Source: Enterovibrio sp045679545 | GTDB lineage: Bacteria; Pseudomonadota; Gammaproteobacteria; Enterobacterales; Vibrionaceae | Direction of reading: 5' to 3' | Assembly (NCBI RefSeq): GCF_045679545.1 | Contig: NZ_CP166194.1 | Span: forward strand, 496,001 to 560,000 | DNA length: 64,000 nucleotides | Part shown: positions 34,774 to 42,342 of the stretch, piece after piece | Layout: the number at the start of each line of letters is the position of its first letter | Position numbering within the stretch: position 1 is the first letter of the stretch | The notes under the pieces: model-generated | Databases searched by the model: none | Told to the model about the DNA's origin: nothing | The model's input: the letters and a program-made list of their open reading frames with translations, nothing else | Position numbers and translations under genes: made by a program

Positions 34774-35637
34774 ATGAAATTTATTGGAGCGCATGTTTCG
34801 GCCGCTGGTGGTGTGGATAAAGCACCTGTTAATGCTGCTGAAATTGGCGCCAACGCCTTCGCAGTGTTTACCAAGAATCAACGTCAATGGCAGGCAAAAC
34901 CATTGGAAGCTGCGACCGTCGCATCGTTTAAGGCGAAATGCCAAGCGCTGGGCTTTGCCCCCGAGGCAATTCTTCCCCATGATTCGTACTTGATTAACCT
35001 TGGCGCACCAGAAGAAGACAAGCTGATCAAATCTCGCGATGCCTTTATCGACGAAATGGAACGCTGCCAAACCCTAGGTTTACCTTTGCTGAACTTCCAT
35101 CCGGGTAGTCATCTGAAAAAAATCAGTGAAGAAGCGTGCCTATCGTTGATTGCAGAATCCATTAACCTTGCCCATGACGCGGTGCCAAATGTGGTTGCTG
35201 TGATTGAAAACACCGCAGGGCAGGGAACCAACATGGGTTGGTCGTTTGAGCAACTCGCTTCGATCATCTCGCAGGTGAGTGACAAATCTCGCGTGGGTGT
35301 CTGCATTGATACCTGTCATGCTTTCGCCGCAGGGTATGATCTGCGAACACATAGTGCCGCCGAGGCAACGTTCGCAGAGTTCGATCGTTTAGTGGGGTTT
35401 GATTTTCTGCGTGCAATGCATTTGAACGATTCGAAAACGCCGCTTGGTGGTCGCGTGGATCGTCATCAGGCGCTGGGTGAAGGTGAAATTGGCTTACCGT
35501 GTTTCGAAGTGATCATGCAAGATCAACGCTTCAACGGGATCCCCCTTATTTTGGAAACCATAAAGCCAGAGCGCTGGGCAGATGAAATACGCTTGTTACG
35601 CCAGTTTGAGGCCGCGGAAACAGTCTCAGTTGCCTGA
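34774..35637 (+). CDS. nfo: Endonuclease IV
   Basis: A 287-residue zinc-dependent AP endonuclease of base excision repair. It begins MKFIGAHVSAAGGV. The metal ligands are carried by the FHPGSH, IENTAGQG, CIDTCHAFAAGYD, MHLNDSK and DRHQALGEGEIG motifs, in the order seen in E. coli Nfo. The ATG at 34774 is the family start; the longest frame adds nine residues. It is followed on the same strand by ung, which generates the abasic sites Nfo cuts, across a gap with short tandem repeats. Confidence 0.97.
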   Translation: MKFIGAHVSAAGGVDKAPVNAAEIGANAFAVFTKNQRQWQAKPLEAATVASFKAKCQALGFAPEAILPHDSYLINLGAPEEDKLIKSRDAFIDEMERCQTLGLPLLNFHPGSHLKKISEEACLSLIAESINLAHDAVPNVVAVIENTAGQGTNMGWSFEQLASIISQVSDKSRVGVCIDTCHAFAAGYDLRTHSAAEATFAEFDRLVGFDFLRAMHLNDSKTPLGGRVDRHQALGEGEIGLPCFEVIMQDQRFNGIPLILETIKPERWADEIRLLRQFEAAETVSVA

Positions 35638-35643
35638 TAGCGA

Positions 35644-35696
35644 CGATGACGGTTCAGGTTCGATGACGGTATAGGTTCGATTACGGTATAGGTTCG
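35644..35696 (+). repeat. Tandem 17-base repeat between nfo and ung
   Basis: GGTTCGATGACGGTATA (35657-35673) is followed by a copy differing at one base (35674-35690) and a partial third (35691-35696). A partial copy, CGATGACGGT, precedes at 35644-35653. The array starts seven bases after the nfo stop. Confidence 0.75.
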
Positions 35697-35721
35697 TAAA
35701 TTCATAGAGAGCGAGGACAGC

Positions 35722-36402
35722 ATGACGCAGTCAGTCACTTGGGATGACGTAATTAGTCAGGAGCAAGAGCAGGATTACTTAAAGCAGACATTGGATTCGG
35801 TCGAAGAAGCCCGAGCACAAGGAAAAGTGATTTATCCCCCGCAAGAAGATGTCTTTAATGCTTTTCGTTTTACTGAACTTGCTGATGTGAAGGTGGTTAT
35901 CTTAGGACAAGACCCTTATCACGGGCCTAATCAAGCGCATGGCTTGTGCTTTTCTGTCCTTCCAGGCATCAAAACACCGCCGTCTTTGGTGAATATGTAC
36001 AAAGAGCTGGAACAAGACATTGATGACTTTGTGATACCTGACCACGGCTATTTAAAAAGCTGGGCCAATCAAGGAGTACTCCTCCTGAATACCGTACTCA
36101 CGGTGGAGCAAGGTAATGCGAATTCGCACGCGCACTTGGGATGGGAGACCTTCACGGATCGCATCATTGATGCTGTGAATCAGTATCGAGAGGGGGTGGT
36201 CTTTTTGCTGTGGGGTGCGCATGCACGTAAAAAAGGGAGAGCGATTGATCGCAATCGTCACCATGTGCTTGAAGGGCCTCACCCGTCGCCATTATCGGCT
36301 TATCGTGGCTTTTTTGGCTGTAAGCATTTTTCTACCACCAACACCTTGCTAGAAAAGATGGGCAAACGGCCTATTGACTGGCAGCCTTCTCTTGATAGCT
36401 GA
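35722..36402 (+). CDS. ung: Uracil-DNA glycosylase
   Basis: A 226-residue family 1 uracil-DNA glycosylase, which removes uracil from DNA. The water-activating Asp64 lies in GQDPYHG (62-68), and the DNA-intercalation motif HPSPLSAYRGFFGC is near residue 192. The ATG follows GAGAGCGAGGA. The last codons (LDS, TGA) lie in the first unit of a heptamer array; because the stop is inside that first unit, changes in copy number would not alter the protein. A terminator follows the array. Confidence 0.97.
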   Translation: MTQSVTWDDVISQEQEQDYLKQTLDSVEEARAQGKVIYPPQEDVFNAFRFTELADVKVVILGQDPYHGPNQAHGLCFSVLPGIKTPPSLVNMYKELEQDIDDFVIPDHGYLKSWANQGVLLLNTVLTVEQGNANSHAHLGWETFTDRIIDAVNQYREGVVFLLWGAHARKKGRAIDRNRHHVLEGPHPSPLSAYRGFFGCKHFSTTNTLLEKMGKRPIDWQPSLDS

Positions 36403-36461
36403 TAGCTGATAGCTGATAGCTGATAGCTGATAGCTGATAGCTGATAGCTGATAGCTGATAG
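36394..36461 (+). repeat. Heptanucleotide tandem repeat GATAGCT, nine copies plus a partial
   Basis: Nine perfect GATAGCT units (36394-36456) are followed by GATAG. The array begins inside the last codons of ung. Long perfect heptamer runs like this are prone to slippage. Minus-strand ORFs read through it give artificial serine/alanine/tyrosine-rich repeats. Confidence 0.95.
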
Positions 36462-36480
36462 ATCGAGCAGACACATATCG

Positions 36481-36514
36481 CCCGCATTCGTGAAACGGAT
36501 CGCGGGTTTTTTTT
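36481..36514 (+). terminator. Rho-independent terminator after ung
   Basis: An imperfect stem CCCGC...GCGGG, with internal ATTCG/CGGAT pairing, is followed by eight T's. Confidence 0.75.
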
Positions 36515-36622
36515 GCTCCATTCATGCTACACACTAACTGAACAAAAAATGACCACGCGCAAGTTCTCATTACACGGGAGGTTTAGACTGAAATAGCCTA
36601 AGGAATGAAGAAAGGAGGCGCT

Positions 36623-37150
36623 ATGTTAGTAGCAAGCATTCATAGAGATCACCGCAACATAAGCCGACTGCTTAAGTTACTCAACCAAAAGTTGGCCGCT
36701 ATTCGTGATGAAAAGCCAGTGAACTATGGCCTGATCCGAGACACGGTGCTGTACTTGCAGGAGTATGCGGAAAAATTCCATCATCCGAAAGAAGATCTGA
36801 TCTATCACTACTATATCTCCCATTATCAGGATCACGAAGGCGTCGCTAAGCTGGATGCAGAACACGAAGCGTTGTCAGCCCTCACGTCGGAATTTGCCGA
36901 ATCGGTTGAAATGATATTGATGGACGCTGTTGTCCCACTCGATGTCTTCGCAGACAAACTCACAGGGTTTGTTGAGCACCAGCGCAATCACTTGGAGCTC
37001 GAAGAAAGAGCGGTGTTGCCCGCCATTGAGAAAACCCTTACTGCTGACGACTGGAACTACTTGCAATCGCAATGGGAAGAAGAGGAATTGGATCCCTTAT
37101 TTGGTGAACAAGTGGCGGTACGCTTTAAAGAGTTGGCTGCTGCGCTATAA
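36623..37150 (+). CDS. Hemerythrin HHE-domain protein
   Basis: A 175-residue, all-helical protein of the hemerythrin HHE cation-binding family. Candidate di-iron ligands are the histidines in SIHRDHRN (near residue 8), FHHPKEDL (near 53), DAEHEAL (near 80) and the HQRNHLELEE stretch (near 117), giving the H-x3-E pattern of the four-helix bundle. Family members bind oxygen or nitric oxide or act in redox sensing and iron-sulfur repair; which applies is not shown. The ATG at 36623 has AAGGAGG six bases upstream; the longest frame adds six residues. It is a single gene with its own terminator. Confidence 0.85.
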   Translation: MLVASIHRDHRNISRLLKLLNQKLAAIRDEKPVNYGLIRDTVLYLQEYAEKFHHPKEDLIYHYYISHYQDHEGVAKLDAEHEALSALTSEFAESVEMILMDAVVPLDVFADKLTGFVEHQRNHLELEERAVLPAIEKTLTADDWNYLQSQWEEEELDPLFGEQVAVRFKELAAAL

Positions 37151-37184
37151 ATATCTCATCAACACCGTTATTCAAACGACAATA

Positions 37185-37210
37185 AAAAGGCACCGAGCGG
37201 GTGCCTTTTT
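37185..37210 (+). terminator. Rho-independent terminator after the hemerythrin-domain gene
   Basis: The stem GGCACC (37189-37194) / GGTGCC (37200-37205) has a run of five T's after it and A's before it. Confidence 0.85.
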
Positions 37211-37272
37211 CACGATTCCGTCTGGCGCACAATCCTGTGCGTGGGAGGGCTATAACCTAATGGGTATTCAGC

Positions 37273-37455
37273 TTAGAGTTCATATTCACTGCTGCTGAAG
37301 TCGCCGAGCATATCAATATCTTGAAGCTCTCTACGCAGGCGCTGTTGGTCTTTCAGCGCTTCAATCTCTCTCCATTTCCGTTTTGCTTGTTTGGCACGCC
37401 CACCACGTTGAGGACGTTCTTGTTCGAAAATGTTGTCAAAGGCAAAGCTATCCAT
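37273..37455 (-). CDS. DUF3545 family small protein
   Basis: A 60-residue cytoplasmic protein of the DUF3545 family, known mainly from vibrios and relatives and without assigned function. It has an acidic/aromatic N-terminus (MDSFAFDNIFEQE), a strongly basic helix (GGRAKQAKRKWREIEALKDQQRLRREL, given as about residues 18-44) and an acidic tail (DIDMLGDFSSSEYEL). The basic, amphipathic middle would suit binding to nucleic acid or a protein partner, but this is inference. It is transcribed leftwards. Confidence 0.75.
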   Translation of the reverse strand: MDSFAFDNIFEQERPQRGGRAKQAKRKWREIEALKDQQRLRRELQDIDMLGDFSSSEYEL

Positions 37456-38083
37456 AAATTCACCTCGTTATACCTAGCGGTTGCTAATTAAGTATCAAAC
37501 CTTTCATAAAATAAAATTGAAGTGTTTCTCATTTGTTACACCTCAGTGAAGTTTTTATGAGAGATCAATCACTATTATAAGTGAGTTGGTCAAAATGCGC
37601 GCAGTTGCAGTGCGTTAATATGCCTTGGTGCAGGTCATTGCAAACGGTTGCGAGGAATGCGCAAAAAGCCCTGTCATAGCAACAGACTTACATCACGAAC
37701 AAAACAGTCACAGCGCGTGAACATAAGTGAGCAGAGACCTGATCTCCCGAATAAGATGTTTCGTCTATGTTGATGGAATGCATATTTATTGACTTCTCAA
37801 CACCTTGTGATGCCATAAATAGTGCATCCATATGAATCAGTTGTCATATTGATTTTTAGATTGGCAACCTTCATCATCTCGCCTCAAATAGCGGGAACCC
37901 TCCGCAATACCAAGACAAAAACAACACATTTTGGGAGTTTTGAACCCTTTTGGGGGGCAAACGTTCCTCATCTATTTCGACCAAGGTGAACATGTTCTAG
38001 TGTTTGTTGGTTGTTTCAAGTCGCACGCTCCGAAATGGAGACTTAGTCGCTGCGAGAATGTTTATGCGTAAAGAGAGGTAGGC
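37456..38083. other. Intergenic region between the DUF3545 gene and the AGCS gene
   Basis: A 628-base gap between two divergent genes. A weak -35-like TTGACT is at 37789-37794. I looked for a glycine riboswitch, known ahead of AGCS genes in some vibrios, and did not find its conserved core. I see no ORF or T-tailed hairpin. Confidence 0.45.
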
Positions 38084-39553
38084 GTGGTAAGTCTGATTAA
38101 CTTTTTGAACGATCTCATCTGGGGATCGGTGCTCATCTATCTACTTATCGGTGGCGGGATCTTTTTTACATTGCGTCTTGGTTTCATCCAGATCCGTCAT
38201 TTTGGCCACATGTTTAAGGTGATGAAAAACAGCCGTAAGTCGGACAGTGAAGGTATTTCCTCTTTTCAGGCACTGTGTACCAGCCTCGCAGCCCGTGTGG
38301 GTACGGGGAACATGGCCGGTGTGGCTGTTGCACTGACACTAGGCGGCCCCGGCGCTATTTTCTGGATGTGGTTAATTGCCATATTGGGCATGGCCACGGC
38401 GTTTGCAGAGAGCACTTTGGCGCAGCTTTACAAAACCCGTGATGATGACGGGAATTTCCGGGGCGGCCCCGCTTACTACATGGAAAAAGGCCTGGGTATG
38501 CGCTGGATGGGCGTTGTGTTCTCCATCTTGCTTATCGTGGCTTTCGGGCTGGTGTTTAACTCTGTTCAAGCTAACTCAATCACGCAAGCCGCTTACGTTG
38601 CCTTTGGTTTCGACCCACTTTATGTAGGGATTGCACTGGTTCTGATGTCTGCGTTTGTCATCTTTGGGGGTATTCGCAAAATTGCCCGCACGGCAGAATT
38701 GATCGTGCCCGTGATGGCGACACTCTACTTGCTGTTGGCCTTCTACATCATGCTGACCAACCTAGAGAAAGTACCAGACGTGTTCGCACTGATTTTCCGC
38801 AGCGCATTTGGGTTGGAAGAAGCGGCATCAGGTGCATTGGGCTACACCATTGCGCAAGGCATGGTACAGGGCATTAAGCGTGGTCTGTTCTCAAACGAAG
38901 CGGGCATGGGCTCAGCGCCGAATGCTGCGGCGAGTGCCACACCGTATCCACCGCACCCTGCGTCACAGGGCTATGTTCAGATGCTGGGCGTGTTTGTCGA
39001 TACCATCGTGATTTGTACCGCGACAGTCGCCATTATTCTAATGTCAGGCGAATACATGCCGGGCAGTGAGATCACGGGTATTGAATTGACTCAGCGTGCA
39101 CTGTCGAGTGAAGTGGGTGCGTGGGGCGAGATTTTTGTGGCAGTCGCCATTTTCTTCTTCGCGTTTACCTCGATTATTGCCAATTATTCTTACGCAGAAA
39201 CGAACCTGATTTTTCTCGAACACAATCACAAGGTGGGATTGAATATCTTCCGCATGATTGTGCTTGGCATGGTGATGTTTGGTGCGATGGCTGAATTGCC
39301 TGTGGTGTGGATCATGGCCGACACCTCTATGGGATTAATGGCGATTGTCAACATGGTGGCGATTTTGCTGCTGTCTGGCACGGTCGTGAAATTGGCTAAG
39401 GACTATAATCAGCAACTCGATAGTGGAAAGGTGCCTACCTTCAAAAGCCGTCACCACCCAGAATTGATCACTCAAATTGAGCCTGGTGTTTGGGGTAAAC
39501 CTCCGCAGGTCGTATCTGATGCTTCAGTTGACGAGAAGCCGCGCGCAATGTGA
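38084..39553 (+). CDS. Alanine/glycine:cation symporter (AGCS family)
   Basis: A 489-residue inner-membrane symporter of the AGCS (sodium:alanine/glycine) family with about ten or eleven membrane segments. Family signatures are ARVGTGNMAGVAVA near residue 71, FRGGPAYYMEKG near 125 and FSNEAGMGSAPNAAASA near 270. The start is GTG with GAGAGG eight bases upstream. In E. coli the AGCS gene yaaJ sits beside yaaA near thrABC, and here the next gene is yaaA, so it is probably the yaaJ counterpart. Substrate is likely alanine or glycine with sodium, by family. Confidence 0.93.
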   Translation: MVSLINFLNDLIWGSVLIYLLIGGGIFFTLRLGFIQIRHFGHMFKVMKNSRKSDSEGISSFQALCTSLAARVGTGNMAGVAVALTLGGPGAIFWMWLIAILGMATAFAESTLAQLYKTRDDDGNFRGGPAYYMEKGLGMRWMGVVFSILLIVAFGLVFNSVQANSITQAAYVAFGFDPLYVGIALVLMSAFVIFGGIRKIARTAELIVPVMATLYLLLAFYIMLTNLEKVPDVFALIFRSAFGLEEAASGALGYTIAQGMVQGIKRGLFSNEAGMGSAPNAAASATPYPPHPASQGYVQMLGVFVDTIVICTATVAIILMSGEYMPGSEITGIELTQRALSSEVGAWGEIFVAVAIFFFAFTSIIANYSYAETNLIFLEHNHKVGLNIFRMIVLGMVMFGAMAELPVVWIMADTSMGLMAIVNMVAILLLSGTVVKLAKDYNQQLDSGKVPTFKSRHHPELITQIEPGVWGKPPQVVSDASVDEKPRAM

Positions 39554-39584
39554 TCAATTTGGTTTCATCGATGACAACGATTGG

Positions 39585-39616
39585 AAAAAGCCATGCCGCC
39601 CAGCGTGGCTTTTTTT
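39585..39616 (+). terminator. Rho-independent terminator after the AGCS gene
   Basis: The stem AAAGCCATGC / GCGTGGCTTT, with one G-T pair, is followed by a T-run. Confidence 0.82.
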
Positions 39617-39665
39617 GTGCCTAATGGTACTCTTTCGTTAATAACAGATTGAAGGGAATAACATT

Positions 39666-40439
39666 ATGTTGATTGTGGTCTCTCCAGCCAAAACCTTGGA
39701 TTACCAATCACCGCTGGCGACAGAGCGTTTCACACAGCCGACGTTGACCGAGCATTCACAACAATTGATTGAAGTGTGCCGTAAGCTTACGCCGGCTGAT
39801 ATCGGCAGTTTGATGAAGGTGAGCGATAAAATTGCAGGCCTCAATGCCGCGCGTTTTTCTGAATGGTCACCCACGTTCACCCAAGACAATTCACGCCCTG
39901 CTATTCTGGCATTTAAAGGGGATGTGTATACCGGCCTTGAAGCCGAAACCCTGAGTGACGACCAGTTTACGTGGGCGCAAGATCACTTGCGTATGCTCTC
40001 TGGTTTGTATGGTTTGCTAAGACCATTGGACCTAATGCAGCCGTATCGCCTTGAAATGGGCACTAAGCTTGAAAACGATCGTGGGAGTAACCTCTATCAG
40101 TTCTGGGGTGACATCATCACAGGTGAGCTGAACGACGCGCTAGACGCGCAAGGGGACAACGTCTTAGTTAACTTGGCGTCGAACGAATACTTCAAGTCGG
40201 TAAAACCCGCCAAATTAAAAGGGCAGATCATTACGCCTGTATTCAAAGACTGCAAAAAGGGTCAATACAAGGTGATCAGCTTCTACGCTAAGAAAGCGCG
40301 CGGCATGATGGCACGCTATATCATCGATAACCGAATTGACTCTGTCGAAGGCCTGAAAGCATTTGATACAGCGGGTTACTGGTTTAGTGCAGAAGAGTCG
40401 AATGATAAGGAGTTGGTGTTTAAACGCGAAGAGCAATAA
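39666..40439 (+). CDS. yaaA: Peroxide stress protein YaaA (DUF328)
   Basis: A 257-residue cytoplasmic protein of the YaaA/UPF0246 family. In E. coli YaaA is induced by OxyR and lowers free iron and DNA damage during hydrogen peroxide stress. The family N-terminus MLIVVSPAKTLD, the block LSGLYGLLRPLDLMQPYRLEMG (about residues 113-134) and NLASNEYFK (near 174) are all present. AAGGGAATAAC stands ahead of the ATG. It keeps the E. coli association with an AGCS transporter and the thr operon. I see no clear OxyR site. Confidence 0.95.
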   Translation: MLIVVSPAKTLDYQSPLATERFTQPTLTEHSQQLIEVCRKLTPADIGSLMKVSDKIAGLNAARFSEWSPTFTQDNSRPAILAFKGDVYTGLEAETLSDDQFTWAQDHLRMLSGLYGLLRPLDLMQPYRLEMGTKLENDRGSNLYQFWGDIITGELNDALDAQGDNVLVNLASNEYFKSVKPAKLKGQIITPVFKDCKKGQYKVISFYAKKARGMMARYIIDNRIDSVEGLKAFDTAGYWFSAEESNDKELVFKREEQ

Positions 40440-40863
40440 AAGCACTCGCAACGAGTGCACTTCCCGCATGGTGCACTTTCAGGTTGCTTGCGCATGATGA
40501 TTGATAGTTAAAGAGAGCCAATTGCACATTTCGGTTGGCTTTTTCCACACGTAACGTAATGCCATTCACTCTAATTTTACTTTGAATTGACTCGCATTTG
40601 GTTTTTCATGATCTGTTTGATATTCAAAGAGCAAGTATCTTATCGCTAAGGTAAGCGTGTTATTAAGTTTACCCGTTTGGCGTTCCTTTAAATACCCATA
40701 TTAATGGCAGTTCTCTCTGGCATTCGACACTGATATTAGATAGGAAATTTAATTTCGGTGTAATTGGCTATTTGGGGATACAAGACATAATTGCATTCTC
40801 ACGAATCATTTCAGTAGATAAAAGCAGGGTTGTTATTTCCTTTCTTTCATTTGGCTATTCCCC
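40440..40863. other. Intergenic region after yaaA
   Basis: A 424-base region. GCACTCG-CAA-CGAGTGC (about 40442-40458) is a strong hairpin without T's. A T-tailed stem, AGCCAA / TTGGCT at 40516-40545, is a possible yaaA terminator. The remainder becomes AT-rich towards the acyltransferase and holds no ORF I can support. Confidence 0.5.
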
Positions 40864-41940
40864 GTGAGAAAAAGGAATAATGATAGAGTGTTTTTACAAT
40901 CGATTAACAATTATCGAGCAGTTGCTATATTGATGATAGTGTCAGTACATGTGTTTCCCTATGGATTGGAAAATACCACTGGATACCTATCGGTCATAAA
41001 GAATTTACTAAGTAATTCAACAGCACTTTTTGTTTTCATTTCAGGTTTCATGTTTCACCATATATTCATGGTGAAGTATGATTATAAGAAATTTATTCAG
41101 TCAAAATTTGAACGTGTGATATCTCCTTATTTACTACTCTCTACATTAGCGATTGTATTGTTAATGATTTCAAAGGGTGGGTATTTTGATAGTGAGTTTT
41201 ACACGTTGGATACTCGCTTTTTTTCTTCTGATGACTCATCACTAGTAACCGTTATAAAGTACTATCTAACAGGGCGTATGTTGACGGCATATTGGTATAT
41301 TCCATTTGCGGTTATCTTGTTTATGTGTGCCCCGCTTCACCGCCAATACGCATTGATGTCAGGAAAGAAACAAATTGCACTATTTTCTTTGTTGTCTTTA
41401 CTGTCTTTGTTTGTACATCGATCTCTTGATAACATTAACCCATTCCAGATGCTCATTTACTTTACCCCTTTCTACTTGTTAGGGATCATGGTTTCAAAGC
41501 ACCGTGAAAGAATTACAGTAAATTGTCAGTCTCGCGGTTTAATGTTGTTTTTGGTAACGCTCCTCATATCTGCGTATCAGTACAGTCTTGGGCATCAGGG
41601 AAACTACATAAAACCCCTGTTTGAGTATGGTGGGATTGATATTATATTTATTCAAAAAGTATTCATGTCATTGTCTTTATACTACCTTCTTGAAGGGTTT
41701 AAGTTCAGGAGTAAATATATTGATCATCTTGCCAATGCCAGTTTCGCCATTTACTTTTTGCATCCTTGGGTATTGACTGTGTTGAAGAGGTTGCCAGTTG
41801 AGTTGCAGATTCCATCTGTTGATCTTTTAAGGTTTTTGGTTGTATTTATATTTGTTGTTCTAGCCAGTCATTTTATTTCTATCGCGGTTCGTATGATGGT
41901 TCAACCTGCAATGAAAACTAAATATATTATCGGATATTAG
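40864..41940 (+). CDS. Acyltransferase 3 family membrane protein
   Basis: A 358-residue inner-membrane protein of the acyltransferase 3 (OafA/YrhL-type) family, whose members O-acetylate or otherwise acylate surface polysaccharides. The N-terminal NNYRAVAILMIVSVHVFPYG holds the conserved Arg and catalytic-type His; about ten hydrophobic segments follow, with FISGFMFHH near residue 58 and FAIYFLHPWVL near 295. The start is a GTG without a good ribosome-binding site; another GTG eight codons later follows AAGGAATA. Two 60-base samples have 19 and 15 G+C, against 28 in yaaA. With the transposase remnant next door, this points to horizontal gain. The acylated target is unknown. Confidence 0.82.
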   Translation: MRKRNNDRVFLQSINNYRAVAILMIVSVHVFPYGLENTTGYLSVIKNLLSNSTALFVFISGFMFHHIFMVKYDYKKFIQSKFERVISPYLLLSTLAIVLLMISKGGYFDSEFYTLDTRFFSSDDSSLVTVIKYYLTGRMLTAYWYIPFAVILFMCAPLHRQYALMSGKKQIALFSLLSLLSLFVHRSLDNINPFQMLIYFTPFYLLGIMVSKHRERITVNCQSRGLMLFLVTLLISAYQYSLGHQGNYIKPLFEYGGIDIIFIQKVFMSLSLYYLLEGFKFRSKYIDHLANASFAIYFLHPWVLTVLKRLPVELQIPSVDLLRFLVVFIFVVLASHFISIAVRMMVQPAMKTKYIIGY

Positions 41941-41965
41941 TCATTTTGTTTTTCGCTAAATATTA

Positions 41966-41987
41966 AAAAGGAGGCTTTCGCCTCCTT
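41966..41987. terminator. Hairpin after the acyltransferase gene
   Basis: GGAGGC-TTTC-GCCTCC with AAAAA on the left and TT on the right. The T-run is stronger on the minus strand, so it may stop antisense transcription better than the acyltransferase message. A near-identical stem-loop is at 44064-44091. Confidence 0.5.
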
Positions 41988-42015
41988 CAGAATGCCGTCT
42001 GTTCTTATATTCGCA

Positions 42016-42044
42016 GTGCTACGGTGCTACGGTGCTACGGTGCT
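42016..42044 (+). repeat. Octanucleotide tandem repeat GTGCTACG, three copies plus a partial
   Basis: Three perfect GTGCTACG units (42016-42039) are followed by GTGCT. The array lies directly beside the 3' end of the transposase remnant. Confidence 0.85.
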
Positions 42045-42064
42045 TTGGGGCGACAAACGCCGAT

Positions 42065-42205
42065 TTAACTCGGAATGCTCTCGATTTCATCGTGGATAGA
42101 TTCAAAATCGATATCGATTTGACGAACGAGGTGGCTCTTGGTAACCCATTGTTCGAGTGTCACCATCTCGAGTTCATATTGCTGAGGGCCAGGGGCTTTA
42201 AGCAT
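42065..42205 (-). pseudogene. Transposase N-terminal remnant (IS1182-like)
   Basis: A 46-codon minus-strand reading frame has the form of the N-terminus of an IS1182/IS4-type DDE transposase. After a short lead comes ELEMVTLEQWVTKSHLVRQID, then IDFESIHDEIESIPS and a stop. The pattern of MVTLEQ-LV-x-HLVR-ID followed by DF-x-I-x-D is typical of that family's first 50 residues. Nothing recognisable as the catalytic DDE part follows, and no terminal inverted repeats are visible. It is therefore a decayed fragment. A longer plus-strand ORF over the same bases (42032-42244) is its antisense shadow. Confidence 0.6.
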
Positions 42206-42247
42206 GCCACCCAATCCATGATTGATTTGCTTACCCCTTATTAGATC

Positions 42248-42314
42248 AAAGCCCCGGCCAAATGGCTAGGGCTTTGTCAGTAGTCTGAAAGGTTAGCTTT
42301 CGCTAACCTTTTTT
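42248..42314. terminator. Two hairpins downstream of the second AGCS gene
   Basis: AAAGCCC-cg-GCC/GGC-ta-GGGCTTT (42248-42275) and AAGGTTAGC-TTTC-GCTAACCTT (42289-42310), the latter with six T's on the plus strand. On the minus strand they follow the second AGCS stop. They probably end transcription from both sides, although their origin as element debris is possible. Confidence 0.55.
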
Positions 42315-42342
42315 CGTTTTGTCTGCTGTCTTTACGTCTAGA

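Noticed and set aside
36394..36461. Possible CRISPR-like array
   Set aside because: Units are seven bases with no spacers and no cas genes are near; it is a simple tandem repeat.
36300..36570. Minus-strand ORFs rich in serine, alanine, isoleucine and tyrosine over the GATAGCT array
   Set aside because: They are translations of the heptamer repeat; the repetitive peptide has no start signal and overlaps ung and its terminator.
37860..38083. Glycine riboswitch ahead of the AGCS gene
   Set aside because: The conserved glycine-aptamer core and its tandem arrangement are not visible.
42032..42244. Plus-strand ORF of 70 codons
   Set aside because: It is the antisense of the transposase remnant and begins in the octamer repeat, with no ribosome-binding site.
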